A program made the position numbers and the translations under genes. From positions 1 to 40,025 of the forward strand of contig JBGQKM010000010.1 in the NCBI GenBank assembly GCA_041499515.1: a DNA stretch of 40,025 nucleotides. The letters are read 5' to 3'. This document shows, in pieces, positions 1 through 8,130 of the stretch. The notes under the pieces were generated by a model that saw only the letters and a program-made list of their open reading frames with translations, was not told where the DNA came from and did not search any database. This stretch comes from PALSA-1355 sp041499515 (GTDB lineage Bacteria > Planctomycetota > Planctomycetia > Pirellulales > PALSA-1355). Every line of letters begins with the position of its first letter. Positions within the stretch are counted from its first letter, which is position 1.

Positions 1-542
1 CCGGAGGATTTTGCCACCGAGGACTCCGAGAACACAGAGGCAAGGAGTTACAAGCTCACAAACTTCCTGCTTACTCTGTGTCCGCTCGGCTGCCTTCGTC
101 CCGAGCTCAGGCCGCGGGGAGCGCTCGCGACGAAGCCTCGGCGTGCTCGGTGGCTTCCTTGCTTCCGTGTCAATCGAATCGGCCAGACTTGTGCGTGATC
201 TGCAAAACAAGTGCTCGATTCGCGCGACGTCGGATCGTGAATCGCCCACGCGACTTGCAGCGACAAAACATTTTTTGCGCGCGCATAGGGATCCTGGTGC
301 ACAAGTCGAGGGCTTTGGCACGGCTCAATGGAATCGAATTTGGGTCATTTCCCGGCTCGAGGGATCGGCGGCCGGTGACGCGACATGCTTGCGTCTTCCC
401 GACGGGGGAATGCGGCTCACCGGGGGATCAGGAGGCACGTTAAGGCGATATCACTCGCGAGCATGGGTGAACCTTGCGGGCCGATCCGCTTCCGGGGTAT
501 TATCCCGAGGGTCGAATTTTGACGGCAGGCCAGTTGAGGCTC
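1..542. other. Gene-free left edge
   Basis: I see no convincing coding region here. Open frames that cross it lack a plausible ribosome binding site and run out of frame over the condensing-enzyme gene that starts at 543. The stretch holds short GAG-rich repeats in both orientations within about 16-154, listed separately. Nothing resembling a tRNA or a clear terminator is visible. The region directly before 543 presumably carries the promoter of that gene, but I could not pick out a credible -35/-10 pair. Confidence 0.5.
16..154. repeat. Short GAG-rich repeats, direct and inverted
   Basis: Positions 16-40 read as loosely periodic units of about nine bases (CCGAGGACT, CCGAGAACA, CAGAGGCAA). 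A related copy lies inverted at 74-89, where the complement reads CCGAGCGGACACAGAG. Another lies inverted at 136-154, where the complement reads GCCACCGAGCACGCCGAGG and matches 13-31 closely. The copy at 26-40 could pair with 74-89 to make an imperfect stem. Similar GAG/ACAGAG intergenic repeats occur in other bacterial genomes, as far as I recall. Whether this is a dispersed family here cannot be judged from one window. Confidence 0.45.
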
Positions 543-1544
543 ATGGCGGTGAAATACGCGGCAGTCGGTCCCATTGCGGTGCACCTGCCCGAGCGGGTGG
601 AAACCAACGACGATCTTCGCAAGCTGTTCCCCCGTTGGGACCTGGACCTGATTTACAGCAAGACGGGCATTCAAACCCGGCATATTGCGGCCCCCGGCGA
701 GTGTGCCTCGGACCTGGGGGTGGCGGCCGCCGAAAAACTATTTGCCAGCTACGGCATCGATCGCGGCACGATCGACTTCCTGCTGCTGTGCACGCAGACG
801 CCCGACTATCCGCTGCCCACGACCGCCTGCCTGATGCAAGATCGTCTGGAGCTGCCGAGTTCGGTGGGGGCCTTGGATTTCAACTTGGGATGCTCTGGAT
901 TCGTCTATGGTCTGGCTTTGGCCGATGGCCTGATTCGGCTGGGCGCGGCCAAGCGCGTGCTGCTGATCACGGCCGAAACCTATTCGAAGTACATCGACCC
1001 AGAAGATCGCTCGCTGCGCACGATTTTTGGCGATGGGGCCGCCGCCACGTTGATCGAGGCCACCGACACGCCCTCGCTGTCGGCCTTCGCCTTTGGCACC
1101 GACGGCGGCGCGGGCGATTCCCTGATGGTCAACACCGGCGGAGCCCGGCCGATCGCCGGCGCTTTGCAGCCGCGAACCAAAATGCGCTGGAAGAGCAAAT
1201 TGTACATGGACGGCCCCGGGCTGATTCAATTGACGTTGGCCACGGTGCCTCAAATGATCCGGCGGGTGCTGGCCGACGGGCAGCTCAAAGAATCGGAGAT
1301 CGACATTTTCCTGGTCCACCAGGCCACGCTCAAATTGCTCGACTGCCTGCGCCAGGAAATGGGGCTCGACGAAAAGCGCATGCCCACGATGCTGCGCGAT
1401 TATGGCAATACCGTTTCGTCGACGATCCCGATCATGATCGACTCCCTGCGCACAAGCGGCCGGTTGCGCCGCGGCACGCGATGTCTGCTGGCCGGTTTCG
1501 GCGTCGGCTTTTCCTGGGCCGGCTGCCTGTGGACCGAGGGCTAG
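543..1544 (+). CDS. 3-oxoacyl-ACP synthase III family (KAS III/FabH-like)
   Basis: A thiolase-fold condensing enzyme of 333 residues, the usual length for FabH. The family condenses an acyl-CoA or acyl primer with malonyl-ACP in the cytoplasm. The full catalytic triad is visible: Cys117 in LGCSGF, His259 in LVHQAT and Asn289 in DYGNT. The glycine-rich FGDGAAATL segment is also typical. I chose the ATG at 543 because the family starts a few residues before the first beta strand and GAGG lies just upstream; an in-frame ATG at 474 would add a non-homologous tail. The HQAT sequence replaces the HQAN of classical FabH, so it may be a KAS III-like enzyme for a special primer rather than the main FabH. 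It stands alone and converges on the protease gene 34 bases later. Confidence 0.85.
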   Translation: MAVKYAAVGPIAVHLPERVETNDDLRKLFPRWDLDLIYSKTGIQTRHIAAPGECASDLGVAAAEKLFASYGIDRGTIDFLLLCTQTPDYPLPTTACLMQDRLELPSSVGALDFNLGCSGFVYGLALADGLIRLGAAKRVLLITAETYSKYIDPEDRSLRTIFGDGAAATLIEATDTPSLSAFAFGTDGGAGDSLMVNTGGARPIAGALQPRTKMRWKSKLYMDGPGLIQLTLATVPQMIRRVLADGQLKESEIDIFLVHQATLKLLDCLRQEMGLDEKRMPTMLRDYGNTVSSTIPIMIDSLRTSGRLRRGTRCLLAGFGVGFSWAGCLWTEG

Positions 1545-1578
1545 GAACATGAAACTTTGGGCCAACCGCATTCGTCCG

Positions 1579-3117
1579 TTAGCCGCGACGGCGGCGCCGA
1601 ATGCCGAAAGCCGCCAGGGCCAGACCGACGGCCAACAACGCAAACGTCGATGGCTCGGGCACGGCAACGGGGATAACATCGCCCGAAAGAAAATACGAAC
1701 CCATGTCGAAAAAGCCGTCAGAGAAGCCCAAATTGTCGCGGTCGGGGTCGCCGGCGCTGACCACCTCGGCATAGTAGGTGCCCATCTCCAGGAGCAGCGA
1801 AAGCGTCTCGCTCAGGTTGATCGTGGCGGACTCAGCGATCACGCCGCCGCTGGTATCGAGAATGCGCAAGGTGCTGTCCAGCGTCGCGCCGGGATCGGCC
1901 ACGCCGGGCGAGATCGAGGACCGGCCGGCGTTAGCCGTCAGCGTGACCAGGGCCTTGGCGGTCGTGAACGACCAGAAGTCCGCCACGTAATTCGACTCGC
2001 CAGTCGGAACCGGATTGCTGCTGCTGGCCGGCACAATGACCCCCTTGGCAAGGCTGGAATCGACGTGGCCGCCGTTGATGGGCAACGGCGTGGCCGAACC
2101 GCGAGAATGTCCGATGCCGTCATTGATGAACGAGCCCATGCCCGGATTCTGTATCGGATCCAGGATCGTCTGCGGATCGTTTTGAATAACTTGTCCCAAA
2201 ATCTGATTGTGGGCAGTGCCGATCATCCAAGTGCCGCGTTCGGCGAAATACGAATTGCCCATGGTTGGCGCCTTGGAGCCCGGGCCGGATTGGGGGGTCG
2301 TGCCCAAACTGTATTCCAGGAATGGAGTGACCGAGTAATCGCTCTGATGAGACAGGCCCAAACCGTGGCCGTTCTCATGGGCCGCCGCCTCGCCGATAAA
2401 CTGCAGGTTCGAGGGCGACAGAGCGGAAAACACGAAGTTGGTGTGGTAGCCATTGGTCCCAAACTGCGGGGCGGCCGTTGCGCCGAGTTGCGAGATGCCG
2501 GCGGAGTTGGGGTCAAGCCAGTCGTTGCCGCCGCCGATGATGGTGTGCATCATCTGAGGCTGCGTATCATAATAGTCGGTTCGCTGCGCGTCGGTGGTAG
2601 GCAGGCCGTCCGTGACGGCGGGGGCCGGATCCACGGTCGTGACGTTCACGTTAAACGGGGCATACTTCTCGGCCACGCGCGACCAGACATTCTGGATGTT
2701 GGCCAGTTCCGTGGAACTAAACGTGAACGTGGACGAGTCGCCATCGAAATGGTATGCGGGCACGTTACCGGGCGCGGCGCCGTAGCCCCAGCCATCGGGA
2801 AAATTAAAACCGGCAAAATCGAGATAGATCGTGTAGGCAGCGGTCGGCGAGCTGCTGAACGCCGGCACGCTAGGATGCATTTCAGCAAAGGCCATGGGGG
2901 GCATCGCGACAAGGAGTCCACAAACAACCCCGCAACGAAACGCCGGCCCAGGAAGCCAACCCACGGTCATCCAGAATCGGTCGAACGATCGCTGCAACAT
3001 CCGCGGCAACCGCGCCGCCAATCCCGCCACGACGACGAAAACAGGCATGCTCGTCCGGTTTTCTCCGCGGAGGAGCCTGGTCGGGATGTCGGAGGGGTTC
3101 AAGATTGTCCTGATCAT
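1579..3117 (-). CDS. PEP-CTERM sorted metzincin-type zinc protease
   Basis: A predicted exported protease of about 512 residues. A hydrophobic signal segment precedes an AMAFAE-like cleavage region. The middle carries HENGHGLGLSH, the extended metzincin zinc motif HExxHxxGxxH (His247, Glu248, His251, His257), followed by a TMGNS sequence suited to the Met-turn. The C-terminus has VPEPS, a hydrophobic helix and a run of five arginines, which is a PEP-CTERM sorting signal processed by exosortase/archaeosortase-type enzymes. The domain before it, with DSTLRILD and a GTYYAEV strand, resembles a pre-peptidase C-terminal beta domain. The start is uncertain: ATGs at 3117, 3048, 3000 and 2970 are all in frame. 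I preferred 3117 because GGAACGAG lies upstream. The substrate is unknown, and no exosortase gene lies in the window. Confidence 0.85.
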   Translation of the reverse strand: MIRTILNPSDIPTRLLRGENRTSMPVFVVVAGLAARLPRMLQRSFDRFWMTVGWLPGPAFRCGVVCGLLVAMPPMAFAEMHPSVPAFSSSPTAAYTIYLDFAGFNFPDGWGYGAAPGNVPAYHFDGDSSTFTFSSTELANIQNVWSRVAEKYAPFNVNVTTVDPAPAVTDGLPTTDAQRTDYYDTQPQMMHTIIGGGNDWLDPNSAGISQLGATAAPQFGTNGYHTNFVFSALSPSNLQFIGEAAAHENGHGLGLSHQSDYSVTPFLEYSLGTTPQSGPGSKAPTMGNSYFAERGTWMIGTAHNQILGQVIQNDPQTILDPIQNPGMGSFINDGIGHSRGSATPLPINGGHVDSSLAKGVIVPASSSNPVPTGESNYVADFWSFTTAKALVTLTANAGRSSISPGVADPGATLDSTLRILDTSGGVIAESATINLSETLSLLLEMGTYYAEVVSAGDPDRDNLGFSDGFFDMGSYFLSGDVIPVAVPEPSTFALLAVGLALAAFGIRRRRRG

Positions 3118-3576
3118 GGCCTTTCTCGTTCCAAGAGAAATTCGGGATGATTCGTGAGCAAACGCGCAAGCGCGGCAACGCACCAGCGGCGGTAATCAAC
3201 GTGGGTCAAGCAGTCGCGACGCGGGCTAGAGAGAGCGGCAAACGCATTGCCGCGGGCCCGATGAACGTATTGGTCGCAGTAGCGTACTTTCTGACTCAAG
3301 ACAAAGAAGTCATCGTCCGACGTTGGCGCCGTGCGTGGCTTAGTTGGCTGAGAAGTGGTCTAACAGGTCCGACTGGCGCTGAGCCTGGCGCCAATCTAAA
3401 CTTCGGATCAACTGCTATTTTACCAAGGCCAAACCCAGGGCGTCCAGCGCGCGGCGACATTTTTATTCGTTTTTTACTGGCAGGCCCAATTCCTTGGCTC
3501 CCACGACCCGATTCCCCCTACCGGCGTCCACCGCCAATCCCCAACGAATGGTGGCATTCTGGGATTCGGCCCGGGC
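3118..3576. other. Gene-free stretch between protease and TPR genes
   Basis: About 460 bases lie between the start of the PEP-CTERM protease and the end of the TPR protein, both on the minus strand. It must contain the protease promoter. Open frames here are short, lack ribosome binding sites and resemble nothing I know. I see no strong hairpin with a T-run. If the protease starts at the upstream in-frame codon at 3183, the stretch shortens slightly. Confidence 0.4.
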
Positions 3577-4560
3577 CTAAAACACGATCTTGGCGGCGCC
3601 CAGTTGTTGCGCCTCACCAGCCGGAGCGGGCCTAGGCAGAAAGTCGTTGAGCAGACGATCTTCATTACCGCCCAGCTGGGCCGCGCGGGCAAAAAACACG
3701 CCGGCCCGATCGCGCTGCCCATCAAAAAAAAGCTGCATGCCAAGCGTCAGCAGCAGATTGGCATCCAACGGATTAGTCTCGACCGCTTTGGCCAGATTCT
3801 CCAGGTGCTGGATTTTGACCAATCGACCGCCGCCGTAAATCTGATCCAAGCGAAAAGGTGAATCGGTCCAATCGGATCGAATCTTCAGACCGCGGCGAAA
3901 TGCTTTTGCCGCGTTTTCATATTGGCCCAACGCCACCAGCGCGAACCCCTGGCGGAAATAGGGTTCGGCCAGATCGGGCGCCATTTGAGCAGCCGTTTTA
4001 TAGCGCTCCACTGCGGGCAAATACTTCTGCTTGCCGAAGTTCCCGTCGCCGAAGCCCAGAAATTTGCCGGCCTTCGCTTTTTGCTCGGCGTTGCTGGTTC
4101 TGCCCTTTCGCCGAACCGACGGTTCGGCCGCGGGAACTTCGTGGTCTCGATCTCCAATGCGCGCCGCCGCAGCAGGCTCGGGAACCAACCGATCGCTCGG
4201 GACGAAACCGAAATACGCCGGATCATACGGCCAGAAAGCCGGCGTGTAGGCAGGCGTCCAAATCAGCGGATAGCCAGTGCCCCAATAGAGCCACGTGCTC
4301 GAAATGTCGTGGGCATGATGGTGATGCTCGTGCGGTAGAGAGAAATGGCCGGAACCGATAGCCGTAGGGCCCGGCTGCAGATTTGGCGCCGGTGGATGGA
4401 GCGCATGATGCGGCGCGGGCGCGAGCGACAAATGATTGACGGTCGGCGGCTCGGCGGCCCCGACTGCCAAACGCTGTTGATAGAATTGGGCCGCGGCGGG
4501 CGTGGTACTCCATAGCGGCACCACGAACATCACGGCCCAACACACCCCAAAACGTCGCAT
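3577..4560 (-). CDS. Exported TPR-repeat protein with His-rich patch
   Basis: A 327-residue protein with an N-terminal signal peptide ending near PAAAQ (residue about 25). The next section is rich in proline and histidine, with the cluster HEHHHHAH at residues 77-84, then an aromatic stretch with many Trp and Tyr. The C-terminal half has tetratricopeptide-like helices (YLPAVERYKTAAQMAPDLAE, then YENAAKAFRRGLKIRSD, then a third pair), a protein-protein interaction scaffold. GGAGG four bases before the ATG fixes the start. The family is probably lineage-specific. The histidine patch could bind metal, but that is inference. It lies 112 bases downstream of the isomerase-like gene on the same strand. 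Confidence 0.7.
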   Translation of the reverse strand: MRRFGVCWAVMFVVPLWSTTPAAAQFYQQRLAVGAAEPPTVNHLSLAPAPHHALHPPAPNLQPGPTAIGSGHFSLPHEHHHHAHDISSTWLYWGTGYPLIWTPAYTPAFWPYDPAYFGFVPSDRLVPEPAAAARIGDRDHEVPAAEPSVRRKGRTSNAEQKAKAGKFLGFGDGNFGKQKYLPAVERYKTAAQMAPDLAEPYFRQGFALVALGQYENAAKAFRRGLKIRSDWTDSPFRLDQIYGGGRLVKIQHLENLAKAVETNPLDANLLLTLGMQLFFDGQRDRAGVFFARAAQLGGNEDRLLNDFLPRPAPAGEAQQLGAAKIVF

Positions 4561-4672
4561 GGGCCCTCCTTAGCGGCCGACGACCAGCACGTCTCACTCG
4601 AAGGCATTATGTTGCCGCCCCAGCACGAAAGCAAGACAAACTCAATGGGGGCTCAGCGCAACCGGCTACGGC

Positions 4673-5494
4673 TCAGTCCATGCTCGTCTGGCCCAAAAGT
4701 TTGCGCAGGGCCGTGATGCCGATCTCGCCGAACTGCCGCGGCGCGATACGCCAAATCTGCGGGTTCATCAACTCTACCGACAGATGGCCGTCGTAGTTGA
4801 TCGCACGCAGCCGGGAGATGAGCGGGGAGAGCCCGATGTCGCCTTCGCCGGGCAAAACTCGGTCGGCATCGGTGGCCAACTCGCGAGCCACGCCGGCTAA
4901 GTCGCAAAGCTGCACGTGGAACAAATTGTCGCGGGACAGGTAGCCCAAGTCCTCGGGCTTGCTAGGGCCCACGTAATAGTGAAACGCATCCAAGCAGATG
5001 CCCAAATGGGGACTGGCGATTTCGGCCACCAGAGCGGCCGCGGTTTGCAGGTTGTTGGCAAACGCGGCGCGAGCCTGAAACTCGAAGGCCAGCCGCACGG
5101 CATGCTGTCCGGCCAACTCGGCGGCCTGCCGCAGCGAGCCCTGGATCTGCTGCAAATCTGATTGCCTGAGCGGACCCGCGATGTCGCCGGCCAGCACCAA
5201 CGTGCCGATTCCCAGGGCCTGGCATTGAGCCAGTCGGCGGGCGAAGGCCTGCCAGTGTTGGGCGCGAAAATCGCCTTGGTTGGCAAACAGCCCCCCTTGA
5301 AAGCTGGCGACCGGCGCAACGACCTGATGCCGATCGAGCAACTCGCGCAAATCGTCGTGGCTGTGCCGTTCCAGGTACGTGTCGAGTTTGCCGACCCACA
5401 GTTCGATGGCGTGGCAGTGTCCGGCCGGATACTCCTTGATGTCGTCCTCCAAGGGCGCGTCGAGCGAACAGACCTGACTGAGGGCCAGCTTCAT
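4673..5494 (-). CDS. Sugar phosphate isomerase/epimerase-like TIM barrel
   Basis: A 273-residue protein of the xylose isomerase-like (AP endonuclease 2) TIM-barrel superfamily, the usual length. Conserved acidic and histidine metal-site candidates sit at strand ends: Glu in LAFEFQ, Asp in CLDAFHYY, His in FHVQLCD and Glu in LSVELMNP. Members isomerise or epimerise sugars or inositol derivatives with a divalent metal; the substrate cannot be read from sequence. GAGG lies six bases before the ATG. The gene follows glyS by only 24 bases on the same strand, so the two are probably co-transcribed, although no pathway link is obvious. Confidence 0.8.
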   Translation of the reverse strand: MKLALSQVCSLDAPLEDDIKEYPAGHCHAIELWVGKLDTYLERHSHDDLRELLDRHQVVAPVASFQGGLFANQGDFRAQHWQAFARRLAQCQALGIGTLVLAGDIAGPLRQSDLQQIQGSLRQAAELAGQHAVRLAFEFQARAAFANNLQTAAALVAEIASPHLGICLDAFHYYVGPSKPEDLGYLSRDNLFHVQLCDLAGVARELATDADRVLPGEGDIGLSPLISRLRAINYDGHLSVELMNPQIWRIAPRQFGEIGITALRKLLGQTSMD

Positions 5495-5518
5495 CGCGTG
5501 CCTCGAGTTTTGGCGGGA

Positions 5519-7144
5519 CTATTGTGGCCTGCCGCCAACGTCGATCAGCCGGCTGATTTCGCCGACGCAATCGTCGACCTTGACGCGCCACTGACGGAGC
5601 GAATCGCGATCGCGCACTGTGACGGTCTGATCTTGCATCGTTTGTCCGTCAACGGTGATGCAATAGGGAGTTCCGGCCTCGTCCTGTCGGCGATAGCGGC
5701 GGCCCACCGCCCCTTTCTCGTCGTAGAAAACATTGTAATGCTTTTTCAGATCGCGATAAATCCGTTGGGCCACCTCGGGCATGCCGTCTTTTTTCACCAG
5801 CGGAAACACGGCGGCCTTGATCGGCGCGATGCGCGGATGGAACTTCATGACCACCCGCTGCTGCATTTTGCCGCTTTCGTCGGGCGCCTCGTCCTCGGTA
5901 TAGGCCTGGCAAAGAAACGCCAGCGTCGCGCGATCGGCGCCGGCCGATGGCTCGATGACGTGCGGAATGTAACGCTCGTTGGTCAGATCGTCGCGATAGC
6001 TCAGGTCCTTGCCGCTGCCGCGATACCTGGGCTTACCCTCGGCGTCCAGTTCCACGACCAGCGCATCGCCTTGCCGCACGAGTTTGCCTTCCATATGGCT
6101 GCGCAGGTCGAAGTCGCCGCGATGGGCGATGCCCTCCAACTCGCCGAATTCGCCCGGCGGCAAAAAAGGGAACGCATATTCGATGTCGGCGGTGCCGCAG
6201 GAATAGTGGCTCAATTCATCCTGGTCGTGATCGCGCAGCCGCAGCCGCTCGCCCGCCAGACCCAGGTTCAAATACCACTGGTAGCGCCGGTCGCGCCAGA
6301 ATCTGTACCACGCGGGCGAGGATTGAGGATGACAGAAAAACTCGATTTCCATCTGCTCGAACTCGCGCGAGCGGAAGGTGAAGTTGCGCGGCGTGATTTC
6401 GTTGCGAAAACTCTTGCCCATCTGTGCAATGCCGAACGGCACCCGCACGCGCGTGCTGTCGAGCACGTTCTTGAAGTTGACAAAAATCCCCTGCGCCGTT
6501 TCGGGCCGCAAAAAGGCCGCGCCCTCTTCGCCGCTCAGAGCGCCAACGTAGGTCTTGAACATCAAATTGAATTCGCGCGGCTCGGTCAACGTGCCGAGTT
6601 CCTTGGCCTCTGGGCCCAGGACTCGCGAGAAATCCTTGACGGTCGTCAGCGATTGGAGCGCGCTATGCCATTGCAATTGTTCGACGTCCTTGCCGCGGTA
6701 ATTGAAGAACTTCAGCGCCCGCTGCTGCGTTTCGGCCAGCCCCTCGTCGCCGCCACTTTGGGTGGCGACAAAAACCGTCTGACCCTTGGCCTCGACCCAA
6801 CGGCCGCGCACCTGGTCGTGCCGATAGCGTTTCTTCGATTCGCGACAGTCGACCATATAGTCGTGAAACAAATCGTAGTGCCCCGAGCACTTCCAGACTT
6901 GCGGATGCATGATGATCGTGCAATCCAGTCCGGTCATCTCGAACGGCTCGGGCGCGTTCGCGAGCACGGCCAGATCGTCGTGCCCGCGGACCATATCCTG
7001 CCACCAGGCTTCCTTGACGTTGCGTTTCAATTCGACGCCCAGGGGGCCGTAGTCCCAGAAGCCGTTCAAGCCGCCGTAGATTTCGCTCGACTGAAACAAA
7101 AAGCCGCGCCGCTTGCACAGAGAAACCAGCTTGTCCATGTCCAT
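5519..7144 (-). CDS. glyS: Glycine--tRNA ligase, single-chain type
   Basis: A class II aminoacyl-tRNA synthetase of 541 residues that charges tRNA-Gly. It is the homodimeric (glyQS/archaeal-eukaryotic) type, not the alpha2beta2 type. Visible signatures are GFLFQSSEIYGG near the N-terminus, motif 2 around FRNEITPRNF and EFEQMEIEFF, and motif 3 around PSAGADRATL. The C-terminal anticodon-binding domain begins around APIKAAVFPL. It is longer than the roughly 460-residue bacterial forms because of an insertion before the FNLMF segment. Two ATGs lie close together, at 7144 and two codons later, and the second is also possible. It shares the strand with the upstream comB-like gene (81-base gap). 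Confidence 0.95.
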   Translation of the reverse strand: MDMDKLVSLCKRRGFLFQSSEIYGGLNGFWDYGPLGVELKRNVKEAWWQDMVRGHDDLAVLANAPEPFEMTGLDCTIIMHPQVWKCSGHYDLFHDYMVDCRESKKRYRHDQVRGRWVEAKGQTVFVATQSGGDEGLAETQQRALKFFNYRGKDVEQLQWHSALQSLTTVKDFSRVLGPEAKELGTLTEPREFNLMFKTYVGALSGEEGAAFLRPETAQGIFVNFKNVLDSTRVRVPFGIAQMGKSFRNEITPRNFTFRSREFEQMEIEFFCHPQSSPAWYRFWRDRRYQWYLNLGLAGERLRLRDHDQDELSHYSCGTADIEYAFPFLPPGEFGELEGIAHRGDFDLRSHMEGKLVRQGDALVVELDAEGKPRYRGSGKDLSYRDDLTNERYIPHVIEPSAGADRATLAFLCQAYTEDEAPDESGKMQQRVVMKFHPRIAPIKAAVFPLVKKDGMPEVAQRIYRDLKKHYNVFYDEKGAVGRRYRRQDEAGTPYCITVDGQTMQDQTVTVRDRDSLRQWRVKVDDCVGEISRLIDVGGRPQ

Positions 7145-7225
7145 GGCTTGAAAAAATCCCCCGATGCACCGAAGTCGCCAACACGTGAAAGACCTAGAAG
7201 TTTACTCCGTGCCACGGGCCCTGGT

Positions 7226-7999
7226 CTATGGCACGTGCCCGGTGGCCGTCGCACGAATTTCGATCGGTTCGACGGCCGGGTCGAAGCGAGGCACGATCGC
7301 AAAACGGTCGACCTCGGCGGCCAGCTCGATGTCGTGCTCCATCCCGATGGCGACCAAGTTTCGCCCACCGTGGCTGGCCCGCAACGCCTCGACCAGGCGA
7401 CGCGCGAGTTTCTTGGCCGTGGCATGGGCCGCGATCTTGGCCCAAGTATCTCGGGCAATCGCGGCCTCGTCGTTGAGCTCCCACGAATCGTCGGCCGTGA
7501 GGCGAGTCACGATCGCGCCGGCCAACAGCACATCCTCGCGCGTGACTCGGCCGTCAGTTCCCGCGCAAATCACGTCAATCAACGAGCCCGCAGCCAAGAG
7601 GTCGACAACGGCCGAAAGGTTCGCAAACGCTCCGATCAAGACCTCGCGTGCGTGCTTGCAGCGTCCGAAAGCCCGCGTGCCATTGGTCGTGGTGAGCACC
7701 AATGTTTTGCCGACCACGACCTGCGGCGTGTACTCCGAGGGCGAGTTTCCTAAGTCAAATCCTGGAATCGGCAGCCCGCCCCGTTCGCCCCCCAACACCG
7801 ACTGACCGGCCGGAAGTGCCGCGGCGCGTTGGCGCGCTTCCTCGATCGTCAAGCAGGGGATCACGCCCAGAGCGCCGGCGGCCAGGGCATAAACCATGGT
7901 CGTTGTGGCCCGCAAGACGTCGATGACGACGCAGGTGCTGCCGGCCATATCGTCGGTCGTGACCCCTTCGGGCAAAAGATGAACTCTCAATTTGGGCAT
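7226..7999 (-). CDS. comB: ComB-family 2-phosphosulfolactate phosphatase
   Basis: A 257-residue protein of the ComB family, magnesium-dependent acid phosphatases that convert 2-phosphosulfolactate to sulfolactate. The family features CVVIDVLRATTTM near the N-terminus, GGERGG and FDLGNSP are present, as is TTTNGTRA, a likely phosphate-binding loop. In methanogens the enzyme serves coenzyme M synthesis. Many bacteria have the gene without that pathway, so the actual substrate here is uncertain. I started at the ATG at 7999, where homology begins, rather than the in-frame ATG at 8050, which adds a basic tail. It is divergent from the ubiD-like gene, with 131 bases between them. Confidence 0.85.
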   Translation of the reverse strand: MPKLRVHLLPEGVTTDDMAGSTCVVIDVLRATTTMVYALAAGALGVIPCLTIEEARQRAAALPAGQSVLGGERGGLPIPGFDLGNSPSEYTPQVVVGKTLVLTTTNGTRAFGRCKHAREVLIGAFANLSAVVDLLAAGSLIDVICAGTDGRVTREDVLLAGAIVTRLTADDSWELNDEAAIARDTWAKIAAHATAKKLARRLVEALRASHGGRNLVAIGMEHDIELAAEVDRFAIVPRFDPAVEPIEIRATATGHVP

Positions 8000-8116
8000 C
8001 GAGGTGCTCTTCGGTTTTCGATGGACAAGTCCCATGATAGCGGCTGGCAAAAAACGCGAAATGGCCTGGCGGGCGTCGCGCAGCGATCTCCTCTGCCCGG
8101 TCCGGGCCAGCGCCGC

Positions 8117-8122
8117 TACAAT
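8117..8122 (+). promoter_or_regulatory. Possible -10 element 8 nt before ubiD-like start
   Basis: TACAAT lies eight bases before the ATG at 8131, and no Shine-Dalgarno sequence is visible. If used, transcription would begin at about the A of the ATG, giving a leaderless message. No good -35 hexamer lies 17 bases upstream, so this is tentative. Confidence 0.3.
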
Positions 8123-8130
8123 GATCGGCC

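Noticed and set aside
1549..3150. A 533-codon plus-strand open frame opposite the PEP-CTERM protease
   Set aside because: The minus strand has the signal peptide, zinc motif and PEP-CTERM tail; the plus frame has none of these.
5162..7753. An 863-codon plus-strand open frame opposite the isomerase, glyS and comB genes
   Set aside because: It is antisense to three genes with unmistakable family motifs, and its translation is repetitive, charged and without homology. High GC content produces such shadows.
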